Assembly: GCA_029260695.1 (NCBI GenBank)
Contig: JAJDCT010000240.1
Location: 1-16,171, forward strand
Length of the DNA stretch: 16,171 nt
Reading direction: 5' to 3'
Origin: Phycisphaeraceae bacterium
GTDB lineage: Bacteria; Planctomycetota; Phycisphaerae; Phycisphaerales; Phycisphaeraceae
Shown here: piece after piece, positions 1-8,609 of the stretch
Layout of the letters: each line of letters begins with the position of its first letter
Numbering within the stretch: the first letter of the stretch is position 1
Position numbers and translations under genes: made by a program
The notes under the pieces: model-generated
Told to the model about the DNA's origin: nothing
Database searches by the model: none
Seen by the model: the letters and a program-made list of their open reading frames with translations, nothing else

Positions 1-1
1 C

Positions 2-2109
<2,108 letters not shown>

Positions 2110-2113
<4 letters not shown>

Positions 2114-2460
2114 ACGAGAGACAAGATATTCCTGATGAAGCAATTCGGAAGATAGGCTACATAATCCGTGACGCCAAGCAGGCTACTCTTCTTATTATCT
2201 TTGGGTTGATTCTTTTCTTTGTTGGGATATTTGTACCTGTAATCGGGCTGGTAAGGTTGATTCAGTGGAGATACTACCGAGATAGGTACCCACAGTTAAT
2301 GATTACGCCTGAAAACGAATCGGACTTCGCAGCCACATGCATGGCGTTTAAGAGGGCGAGGACAAGATATCTGGCCATGGTTCTGATCAACCCATTCACT
2401 GTCCACGTTCCGATTGCCGTGGTGATTTCTCTGATTCTAAGATCCTATGGATATGCTTAA
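2110..2460 (+). CDS. Small two-helix membrane protein, unknown function
   Basis: I do not recognise this 116-residue protein. It starts with a short charged cytoplasmic-looking segment and has a strongly hydrophobic helix at about residues 26-52 ([19 protein letters not shown]). A basic, aromatic loop (QWRYYRDRY) follows, and a second hydrophobic segment lies at about 88-110. The ATG overlaps the aconitase stop codon as ATGA, which suggests translational coupling. A purine stretch GAGGAAG lies about 10 bases upstream, but it is not an ideal ribosome site. Base composition is visibly more AT-rich than the flanking genes (by eye in the mid-40s % GC), with many T- and A-ending codons, which may mean recent acquisition or weak expression. 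The gap to the next gene is 63 bases. The reading frame is plausible because of its coherent membrane topology, but it has no family support that I can see. Confidence 0.6.
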
Positions 2461-2523
2461 CCCACGCTCCATGCACAGTGGTATGGACTGACATCAAAGT
2501 AATCACTCAGCGTCTGGGAGTCC

Positions 2524-3171
2524 ATGGGAAAGAAGCTCTGTCCAAAGATCATCCTTGAAGGCACGCGTCTGACGTGGAAGACGGAGATCGCGTTTGCTCT
2601 CAATGAACACCCACGGGTCGTAGGGGCGCGCAAGTACCGGTACCACTCGCCGGTGATTTCGGGGGAGTGGTGCGGGTTTACGAATACGCCTTGGGGGCGG
2701 GGTTTGATCAACTTCAATCCGGATGAGGAAGGCCAGGCGATCGAGACGTACGAGACCTGGGTGCGGATGTTCGAGCTGCAGCGGTACTACTCCTGGATCG
2801 TTGATCGGTTCCACCTTTCCACCCGTGCGTTTCAGGAGCGCGAACACGGCAAGGACTACGACTTCACATGGCTGGAGGATCGGCTGGTGCCGCTTGGGTT
2901 TGTGCTGGTGTTCTGCAACCGCTCGGAGGACTCGTTCAAGGCGGCGAGGAAGCGTCGGCTGAAGATCTCAGGTAATCCCGGGCAGTATGACGACCTTAGC
3001 TTCTTCGCCAAGGAGCAGAAGCAGATGCGTCGGCTGGTCAGCGGGTCAAGACTTCCCACGCTTGACCTGGATGTGTCTGATGATGACGTCTCTGCAGCCA
3101 CCGACCGGATCGCGGATTGGCTCGAAGAGACCGGTGGGCTGTATGCCCCGGTCCAGGCGGGTGGCGATTGA
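2524..3171 (+). CDS. P-loop NTPase, nucleoside/nucleotide kinase-like, with degenerate Walker A
   Basis: This is a 215-residue soluble protein. Near the N-terminus a hydrophobic strand (KIILEG) leads into GTRLTWKT at residues 13-20. This lies where a Walker A (GxxxxGKT) is expected, but has Trp in place of the glycine before Lys19-Thr20. Residues 92-100 read IVDRFHLST, the DRxH-type motif of thymidylate/deoxynucleoside kinase-like proteins. At 120-148, RLVPLGFVLVFCNRSEDSF is followed by a basic ARKRRLK stretch that resembles the LID region. Together these suggest a kinase-fold protein acting on a small phosphorylated or nucleoside substrate, but no substrate can be named. A GGGAG stretch sits four bases before the ATG, a short spacing. 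The stop overlaps the likely start of the next gene (TTGA), so the two are probably co-translated. The assignment to the fold is an inference from motifs. Confidence 0.75.
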   Translation: MGKKLCPKIILEGTRLTWKTEIAFALNEHPRVVGARKYRYHSPVISGEWCGFTNTPWGRGLINFNPDEEGQAIETYETWVRMFELQRYYSWIVDRFHLSTRAFQEREHGKDYDFTWLEDRLVPLGFVLVFCNRSEDSFKAARKRRLKISGNPGQYDDLSFFAKEQKQMRRLVSGSRLPTLDLDVSDDDVSAATDRIADWLEETGGLYAPVQAGGD

Positions 3172-3902
3172 TCTTCGATGCAAGCCCATTGCGAAACAGG
3201 CCGTTGGCTGCGTTGGCTATAGCTTTGTCCCCCGTCGTGTTGACCGGGATGATGGCCGTGTTGCTGACCACTGACGCGACGCGCGGTTTTGCGATGCGGA
3301 TTTCGCGCGAGAACAGTGTGATCGAGTACGTGACTGCCGGACTGATGCTTATGGGCGGAGTGTTTGGGTTGTTGCTGGCATGGCGGGCGAAGGGAAGCGG
3401 TAAGCGGTGGTGGGTGTGGGGGTTCTTCCTGGTGTTTTCGGTGGGGATGATGGTGGTTGGGATGGAGGAGTTGGCATGGGGGCAGAAGCTGTTTGGGTTT
3501 GATACGCCGGCTGTGTTGGAAGGGGTCAACGAGCAGCAGGAGATGACGCTTCACAACCTGCCTGGTCTGCACGGGCACTCGGACATGATGTGGACGACGT
3601 TTGCGTTGGGAGGCCTGATAGGGATAGCGCTTGGCCGGCGAGCGTTGTTCGCAAAGATTGCGCCGCCGGTAATGCTGGCCCCGTGGTTTCTTATGATCCT
3701 GATGATCGCGGTGCCGTTGATATGGAAAGACTATTCGGGTGCGGACAACCGTCTGCTTACGCTGTTTCATCGGATGGACGAGTTCAACGAGATGCTGATC
3801 GCGATAGCCAGTTACCTGTATGTCTGGCTTTGTGCGCGGCGGCTGGCGGGGGCACATGGAAGCGGAAGTGACTCAAACCCCACGGGCACAGCGAACGCTT
3901 AA
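3168..3902 (+). CDS. Uncharacterised multi-pass membrane protein with EELAWGQ / LHNL signature
   Basis: This integral membrane protein has about 244 residues and roughly six hydrophobic segments. Midway it carries the conserved-looking stretch GMEELAWGQKLFGFDTP, followed by NEQQEMTLHNL. I recall the pattern (E-E-[IL]-[SA]-W-G-Q-x-[IL]-F-G ... N-x-Q-x-E-x-x-L-H-N-L) from uncharacterised bacterial membrane proteins. The polar residues Glu, Gln, Asn and His lie next to membrane helices and could form a site, but no activity is known to me. No ATG fits the N-terminus. I chose TTG 3168 because it overlaps the upstream stop (TTGA) and gives a short leader before the first helix. TTG 3117 would be in frame but overlaps the previous gene by 55 bases. 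The stop TAA at 3900-3902 shares three bases with the stop of the convergent phosphoesterase gene. Confidence 0.75.
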   Translation: MIFDASPLRNRPLAALAIALSPVVLTGMMAVLLTTDATRGFAMRISRENSVIEYVTAGLMLMGGVFGLLLAWRAKGSGKRWWVWGFFLVFSVGMMVVGMEELAWGQKLFGFDTPAVLEGVNEQQEMTLHNLPGLHGHSDMMWTTFALGGLIGIALGRRALFAKIAPPVMLAPWFLMILMIAVPLIWKDYSGADNRLLTLFHRMDEFNEMLIAIASYLYVWLCARRLAGAHGSGSDSNPTGTANA

Positions 3903-4972
3903 TCTGGCGGGGCGAGGTCTGTTAGTGCGGCTTGCTGCTGGATATGCACGTTGCCTTTCACGTCGATGATCTGGAAGGTGGCGGTGGGGGCGGGGTTATT
4001 CCAATCGAGTGTGATCAGGCCGAAGTTCGGCAGGTGGTAGCGATCGCCGACTCTGTGGCGGTTGGGTTCGTCTTTTTCCAAGCCGGGTCTGTTCAGCCCG
4101 CTGGAGGTGATGTCGTAGAGCGGGTAGGGGGTGTCACCATCGAGGCGTGACATCTCGGCGTGGTGGCGGTCGCCGGAGAGGAAGACGACGCCGTTGGCTT
4201 GCGTTGATCGGATCAGCTCGACCATGCGTGTGCGTTCGGCGGGGAACATCGCCCAGGTCTCCCAGCCGTGGTCCTCTGCCACAAACTGGATGCTCGACAC
4301 GATCAGCCGGAGGTCCGCGGGTTGGGTGAGTTGTTCTTTGAGCCAGTCCCACTGCGCTTCACCGAGCACTGTTACGGCCGGGTCGGGGTTGGGTAGGTAA
4401 CGACCCGCATAACGAGAACTGTCCTTTTTAGGTCGGCGGGTCAGCGGGCTGCGGTGGTAGCGCGTATCCAAGAGGATGACCTGGACACGCTTCCCTTGTG
4501 GCCCGAACACCTCTGCGTGGTAGACGCCTTGCCGTTCACGGCGTGGCGAGTCCTGGGGTATCCCCCAAAAATCCATGAACACGCTTTGTGAAGCTGCTTT
4601 GTTTGGATGCTCGGCCCCGGCGTCGTTGATGCCGTAGTCGTGGTCGTCCCAGGTCGCCAGGATCGGGCAGGTGTCTTTGAGCCGACGGAACCCGGGATTC
4701 TTGCCGAGCACGCGGTAGGCCTGTTTGAGTTTGCGCTCATCGGTGGTATCTGCGTAGACGTTGTCACCGACGAAGATCATCAGGTCGGGGTTGGCCTGGG
4801 CGATGGCGTTGAATGCGGGGATCGGCTTGCGTGCATCGGAGCACGATCCAAACGCGATGCGTTGCAGGGCGGGCTGCTCCGGTGTCTGTGTGGTGGGCTG
4901 GGCGCATACGGGGCTCATCTCACCTAAGAGGGCGAGCACAAACAGCAGACAGAAGAATCGTTTGGTATCCAT
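3899..4972 (-). CDS. Exported PhoD-like phosphoesterase (alkaline phosphatase D family)
   Basis: This 357-residue protein begins with a signal peptide (MDTKRFFCLLFVLALLG, cleavage likely near VCAQ at 22-25), so it acts outside the cytoplasmic membrane. The metallophosphoesterase blocks of the PhoD family are in order: FGSCSD at 41-46, FVGDNVYAD at 67-75, ATWDDHDYGINDAG at 106-119, LLDTRYHRS at 168-175, GEAQWDWL at 204-211 and FLSGDRHHAEM at 264-274. The Asp/Asn/His residues in these blocks bind the metals (Fe/Ca in characterised PhoD). The family hydrolyses phosphodiesters and phosphomonoesters, and planctomycete members commonly serve phosphate scavenging or teichoic/phospholipid turnover. 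Which substrate applies here is unknown. The size is shorter than Bacillus PhoD, which has an extra N-terminal domain. The start ATG lies just downstream of the terminator of the gene before it, so it probably has its own promoter, though I see no clear -35/-10. It is convergent with the membrane gene to its left. Confidence 0.9.
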   Translation of the reverse strand: MDTKRFFCLLFVLALLGEMSPVCAQPTTQTPEQPALQRIAFGSCSDARKPIPAFNAIAQANPDLMIFVGDNVYADTTDERKLKQAYRVLGKNPGFRRLKDTCPILATWDDHDYGINDAGAEHPNKAASQSVFMDFWGIPQDSPRRERQGVYHAEVFGPQGKRVQVILLDTRYHRSPLTRRPKKDSSRYAGRYLPNPDPAVTVLGEAQWDWLKEQLTQPADLRLIVSSIQFVAEDHGWETWAMFPAERTRMVELIRSTQANGVVFLSGDRHHAEMSRLDGDTPYPLYDITSSGLNRPGLEKDEPNRHRVGDRYHLPNFGLITLDWNNPAPTATFQIIDVKGNVHIQQQAALTDLAPPD

Positions 4973-4989
4973 GTGGGTAGTTTACCCAT

Positions 4990-5018
4990 AAAAAAAGCGG
5001 GCCGTTGCCGGTCCGCTT
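4990..5018 (-). terminator. Rho-independent terminator for the 5089-5832 membrane gene
   Basis: Read on the minus strand, a 10-base-pair stem (4995-5004 with 5009-5018, one mismatch at 5001/5012) closes a GCAA tetraloop and is followed at once by seven T (4996-4990). This is a textbook intrinsic terminator about 70 bases after the stop of the membrane gene at 5089. It lies only 17 bases before the start of the PhoD-like gene, so it insulates the two. Confidence 0.85.
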
Positions 5019-5021
5019 CAC

Positions 5022-5056
5022 AGATCACTGATTACTAATTACAGATTACAAATCAC
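5022..5056. repeat. Five tandem degenerate 7-base repeats
   Basis: Five consecutive heptamers fit the consensus WRATYAC (plus strand) at 5022-5028, 5029-5035, 5036-5042, 5043-5049 and 5050-5056. They lie between the stop of the upstream minus-strand gene and its terminator hairpin, in a small AT-rich island in GC-rich DNA. They could be a degenerating microsatellite or a protein-binding array. The function is unknown. Confidence 0.6.
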
Positions 5057-5088
5057 TAAGGGGGAGCATGAGCCCTTACACAGGGCGG

Positions 5089-5832
5089 CTAAGTCGGTTT
5101 GGCTGCGGGCGCGGGGGCGGACTGTGTGTCGGGCCAGGATTCCTGGAGGATCAGCCCGATGACCGCGGGGACAAACACCAACAGGGGGACCACCAGTTGG
5201 CTGGCGGTGAGCCCCGACTTAATGGTTTCGTTCCAGGGTTCGAAGCTCAATAGCAACGCCAGCCCGCCGAGCACCGCGATGGTCGCGCCGCTGACAGAAG
5301 TAAACAGCACCACCGAGAGCTTGAACAAAATAAACGCAAGCATCCCGCAGAGCATCAGCCCGACCAGTGCGCCGATCCAGTAGGCGTCCACGGGGATCTC
5401 GGTGGAGGCGGCTTTGTTAACAGCCGAGGCGATCCCGGCCCAGAGGTTGGCACCGATGAAAGCGCCGGTGATCCCTCCGAAGATCGCCACCGCGAATTTC
5501 ATCAGTGGGAACGCCAGCGCGCCCAGCAGTAACCCCATGCACCCGGCGACCACGAACGGCGCCTGGATCTGTTGGCCTATCCAGTACCCGGCAAACAGGC
5601 CGATCAATAGCGCGATCGCGACCGTGGCGACCCGGTAGAAGCGGTACCCGTTGAGCATGCACAAGAGGCCGACGACAAGGAAGACAACCGCCCAGACCAC
5701 GCTGAGCGCCTGGAGGTGTTCGACGAGGGCTTCGGGCTGCGCCAAGGTGTCGGGCCTTGAGAACATGGCCGTCACCGTCTCAAACAAGTTCTGAAGCGGG
5801 GACTGACTATCGGCGGCAAGAACGGACAGCAT
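5089..5832 (-). CDS. Multi-pass membrane protein, TMEM198/DUF4203-like architecture
   Basis: This is a 247-residue integral membrane protein. After a polar N-terminus of about 45 residues come seven or so hydrophobic, glycine-rich helices: VVWAVVFLVVGLLCMLNGYRF, then VATVAIALLIGLFAGYWIG, FVVAGCMGLLLGALAF, FAVAIFGGITGAFIGANLWAG and three more, with a short Pro/Ala-rich tail (APAPAAKPT). The pattern of paired helices with G-xxx-G steps and a conserved N-G-x-R-x-x-R turn resembles the DUF4203/TMEM198 type. This is my inference, and no function is known to me. The start at 5832 is favoured over the 23-codon longer frame because TAGGAG lies seven bases upstream. The gene lies 78 bases downstream of a related gene and is probably in one operon with it. 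Transcription ends at the terminator at 4990-5018. Confidence 0.8.
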   Translation of the reverse strand: MLSVLAADSQSPLQNLFETVTAMFSRPDTLAQPEALVEHLQALSVVWAVVFLVVGLLCMLNGYRFYRVATVAIALLIGLFAGYWIGQQIQAPFVVAGCMGLLLGALAFPLMKFAVAIFGGITGAFIGANLWAGIASAVNKAASTEIPVDAYWIGALVGLMLCGMLAFILFKLSVVLFTSVSGATIAVLGGLALLLSFEPWNETIKSGLTASQLVVPLLVFVPAVIGLILQESWPDTQSAPAPAAKPT

Positions 5833-5910
5833 CGCACGGCTCCTACAATAGTGAATCGGCTGGGCCCGAAGCGAACAGCCACGGGGCTGTACCGCCCCCA
5901 AGGCGTAGAC

Positions 5911-6840
5911 TTATTTATCGGCTTTGCCGGCGAAAAACATCCACTGTAAACCCAGCCCGGCCACGGTTATCAGACCCAAGCACACCAGCACCCCCCGTGG
6001 TGAGGCGGGGAGCCAGCTTAGGTGTTCGGGCATGAGCTGTGCGAGTAGTGAGAACAAACTGAACAGCATCAGGACCGATCCCGCCACGGCCGACTGGAGT
6101 GAGGCCGCCAGGTACGGGCCGATTAACCCGATCAACAGCCCGATGCCTGCGGCGATGAGCCCAGCGATCAACACACCGCCACGCACACCGGTCCCGGCTT
6201 GAGACCACCAATCGCCCAGCGATTCACGGTAGTACCCAGCTACACCCCGCAGCGCGTTGAGTATCGCCGAGCCGATCTTGGCTGCTGCTTCTCGGTCGAT
6301 GCTCAGCTGTGCGGAAGCTTCGGACTCTTCGCCGTCGATGGCCGATGCGATCCCATCACGGATCGGCTCGGTGAGTGCGTCCAACGGGATGTTAAACGTG
6401 ATCTCGTCGTCAGCTTCCCCCGCCGAGTCGGCACCCGGATCGGCGTAGGCCAGCGATGAAACTCCTGGGGAAGCTGCATCTGAGGTGTCATCCACCGGGG
6501 CTTGCTGCCACAAGAGCACGGCTGCGGAGGCGGCGAACCCGAAGATCAACGCGCCGCTGATCGCCATCCATACCCTGAATAGCAGGGCCGCCAGCAAGGC
6601 CCCGGCGATGGCTGCGCCGATGACCAACGCCAGCATCACCCCGCCCTGATCCACCAGCGCCTCGCCGAGGACCACGCCCCCGACGCCACCGAGGACCAGC
6701 CCGCTGAACGCGCACGCCGGCCGGGCCAGTTTCCTGCCCAATAGCCACAGCAGCAGTCCCGCACCCAGGGTCAAGGCCGGCATCATCACGCCGACTGATC
6801 CAAGTCTTTCGAGCATTTGTTGTAGTTGTTCTTGCCCCAT
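5911..6840 (-). CDS. Multi-pass membrane protein with large acidic loop, related to its downstream neighbour
   Basis: This 309-residue protein begins MGQEQLQQMLERLG and has an N-terminal block of about four helices (LTLGAGLLLWLLG, FSGLVLGGVGGVVLG, VIGAAIAGALLAALLF, ISGALIFGFAASAAVLLW). This block resembles the first half of the 5089-5832 protein in helix spacing and glycine pattern. An acidic soluble segment at about 113-200 follows (for example EADDEITFNIPLDALTEPI). It includes a helical, alanine-rich part, and a C-terminal block of about four more helices comes after it. I recognise no enzyme motif; a membrane scaffold or stress role would be a guess. ATG 6840 is preferred to the upstream in-frame start at 6936, since the latter adds a non-hydrophobic, low-quality leader and AAAGGG precedes 6840. 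It faces pheA across a 127-base divergent region. Confidence 0.78.
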   Translation of the reverse strand: MGQEQLQQMLERLGSVGVMMPALTLGAGLLLWLLGRKLARPACAFSGLVLGGVGGVVLGEALVDQGGVMLALVIGAAIAGALLAALLFRVWMAISGALIFGFAASAAVLLWQQAPVDDTSDAASPGVSSLAYADPGADSAGEADDEITFNIPLDALTEPIRDGIASAIDGEESEASAQLSIDREAAAKIGSAILNALRGVAGYYRESLGDWWSQAGTGVRGGVLIAGLIAAGIGLLIGLIGPYLAASLQSAVAGSVLMLFSLFSLLAQLMPEHLSWLPASPRGVLVCLGLITVAGLGLQWMFFAGKADK

Positions 6841-6952
6841 GTGGGTCACCCTTTGGGGATTCCAGGCCGTGCATGGTGGGTCCATCGCCTGATGCGGGTG
6901 GCCGGCCTGACGCCCCGTCACTATCGTATCGCCCAAAACGCTCCGACGCCGT

Positions 6953-6958
6953 TACAAT
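6953..6958 (+). promoter_or_regulatory. Possible -10 box of pheA, giving a near-leaderless transcript
   Basis: TACAAT (5 of 6 to TATAAT) ends nine bases before the pheA ATG at 6968. No convincing -35 is seen 17 bases upstream. If real, transcription would begin within a few bases of the start codon, which fits the lack of a Shine-Dalgarno sequence there. Confidence 0.35.
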
Positions 6959-6967
6959 GCCGCCTAC

Positions 6968-8059
6968 ATGAATCCGACCAACCCCGACAAGCAACTGGCA
7001 CCGCTTCGAGCACGGATCGACGAGCTGGACCAGCAGATCATACACCTGCTCAACGAGCGGGCCCGGGTCGTGGTCGAGGTCGGCAACATCAAGAAGGCCG
7101 GGGACAACCCGATCTACGTCCCGGAGCGTGAGCGGCAGGTGCTCGACCAGGTGCGGTCCTACAACGAAGGCCCCTTGCCGGACGCCTGTCTGGAAGCGAT
7201 CTGGCGCGAGTTGATGTCGGGGAGTTTCGCGTTGGAGCGGCCGTTGCGTGTGGGGTATCTGGGCCCGCCGGGGTCGTTCAGCCACCTCGCGTCACGCCGA
7301 AAATTCGGTGCGTCGATCGAGTACGACGACCTGGACGACATCGCCGCCGTCTTCGAGGCGATCCACCGTGGGCATATCGACCTGGGCCTGGTCCCGATCG
7401 AAAACTCATCCGTTGGCGGGATCGGCGAGACCCTGGACTGCTTCCTGGGCTCCGAGGCGCGGGTCTGTGCAGAGGTGTTGATTAACATCCACCACAACCT
7501 GCTTGCCAATGACCCGTCTGACAAGATCACAAAGATTTACTCCAAGCCCGTCGCGATCGCGCAGTGTAAGAAGTGGTTGGCCGTGCAGTTATTAAATACG
7601 GAAAAGATCCCGACCGCTTCGACGTCCAAAGCCGCCGAGATCGCCTCGCAAGAACCCGGGGCCGCCGCGATCGGGTCCACCCTCGCCGGGGAGGTGTACG
7701 GCCTGAAAGTCCAGTTCGCGAACATCGAAGACAACCCCCAGAACACCACCCGCTTCTTCGTCATCGGTAAGCACGCACCCAAGCCCAGCGGCGACGACAA
7801 GACCAGCATCATGTTCACCACCGAGCACAAGGCCGGCGCGCTGACTTCCGTATTGGATATCCTCCGGGATTACGGGTTGAATCTGACCCACATCGACAAA
7901 CGCCCCAGCCAACGTGCTAATTGGGAATACATCTTCTTCGTCGACGTGATCGGCCACATCTCCGACGCGAAGGTCTCCGAAGCGATCGACAAAGCCAAGA
8001 GTCACTGCCTGCAGATGACGGTGATGGGGTCGTACCCGCGCGCAGTCGAGGTGCTATAG
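6968..8059 (+). CDS. pheA: Bifunctional chorismate mutase / prephenate dehydratase (P-protein)
   Basis: This cytoplasmic enzyme converts chorismate to prephenate and then to phenylpyruvate in phenylalanine synthesis. Its 363 residues match the usual size of P-proteins. Residues 11-90 are an AroQ-type chorismate mutase (LRARIDELDQQIIHLLNERA, then Y50-VPERE). Residues 93-267 are the dehydratase domain: GYLGPPGSFSHLA at 96-108, VPIENSSVGGIGETLD at 142-157, and the catalytic TRF motif within NTTRFFVIG at 259-267. Residues 278-355 are the ACT domain that binds phenylalanine for feedback control, with GALTSVLDIL at 290-299. The usual ESRP signature reads DKRPS (310-314), so allosteric binding may differ slightly. 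No ribosome site precedes the ATG. No attenuator or leader peptide is visible. The next gene follows after 143 bases. Confidence 0.95.
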   Translation: MNPTNPDKQLAPLRARIDELDQQIIHLLNERARVVVEVGNIKKAGDNPIYVPERERQVLDQVRSYNEGPLPDACLEAIWRELMSGSFALERPLRVGYLGPPGSFSHLASRRKFGASIEYDDLDDIAAVFEAIHRGHIDLGLVPIENSSVGGIGETLDCFLGSEARVCAEVLINIHHNLLANDPSDKITKIYSKPVAIAQCKKWLAVQLLNTEKIPTASTSKAAEIASQEPGAAAIGSTLAGEVYGLKVQFANIEDNPQNTTRFFVIGKHAPKPSGDDKTSIMFTTEHKAGALTSVLDILRDYGLNLTHIDKRPSQRANWEYIFFVDVIGHISDAKVSEAIDKAKSHCLQMTVMGSYPRAVEVL

Positions 8060-8202
8060 GCCGGCTTACGGTGCGGCTTCGAGTGCATCCGGGGAGGGGA
8101 ATCCGTGTTGGGCTTCTCAGATTCGTGGATACGGCTTGATTTTTCCCATCCCTGGCAGGCTTCGGTTTCATATACTTGAAATAACCATTAGGGAGGACCG
8201 CG

Positions 8203-8580
8203 ATGATCAACCCCTTACTCTTCGGACACGCAGCCACGGTCGGTGCCGGGTCGGCAAGGGCGTCAGCTGACGCCGCACGGGCCAGCTCTGCTGCAGGCAG
8301 CGCAAAGCGTGACGTCACCCACCTCGAAGACCGGCTGGACAGGCTTAGCCTGGTGTGCATGGCGATGTGGTCGCTGCTGCAGGACAAGACCAAGCTCACC
8401 GAGGAAGACCTGCTTGAGCGGGTCAAGATGCTGGACCTTATGGACGGCGTCGAAGACGGCAAGGCGTCGCGGTCCATCCAGAAGTGCCATGCCTGCAACC
8501 GTGTGATGTCGGCGAGGCACCGCAAGTGTCTGTACTGCGGCGCGGAGAAGCTCGCCCAAAGTGCGTTTGACGCGATCTGA
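8203..8580 (+). CDS. Small protein with coiled/helical middle and C-terminal zinc ribbon
   Basis: This is a 125-residue cytoplasmic protein. Residues 10-36 are an Ala/Ser-rich low-complexity stretch. Residues 39-81 are helical and charged (THLEDRLDRLSLVCMAMWSLL, then LTEEDLLERVKMLDLMDG), with heptad-like leucines that suggest an oligomerising helix. Residues 95-112 form a rubredoxin-type zinc ribbon, CHAC ... CLYC (C95, C98, C109, C112). I recall proteins of this layout in planctomycetes and related bacteria, always uncharacterised. A regulator or adaptor role is only an inference. The start is well supported: GGGAGG at 8191-8196 sits six bases before the ATG, one of the best ribosome sites in the window. 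The next gene starts 29 bases after its stop, so the two are likely co-transcribed. Confidence 0.82.
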   Translation: MINPLLFGHAATVGAGSARASADAARASSAAGSAKRDVTHLEDRLDRLSLVCMAMWSLLQDKTKLTEEDLLERVKMLDLMDGVEDGKASRSIQKCHACNRVMSARHRKCLYCGAEKLAQSAFDAI

Positions 8581-8609
8581 ATCTGCGGGCCTAAACCGAA
8601 AAGCATCCC

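Noticed and set aside
2856..3857. 333-codon minus-strand frame opposite the kinase-like and membrane genes
   Set aside because: The translation is His/Pro/Gln/Arg-rich low complexity, as expected from antisense of G-rich coding DNA; the plus-strand proteins have coherent motifs and helices.
6841..6967. Phenylalanine attenuator, T-box or riboswitch before pheA
   Set aside because: No leader peptide with Phe codons, no terminator/antiterminator pair and no conserved T-box sequence in the 127-base divergent region.
8060..8202. TATACT-like sequence at 8171-8176 as promoter of the zinc-ribbon gene
   Set aside because: No matching -35 at 16-19 bases upstream; left uncalled although a promoter in this gap is possible.
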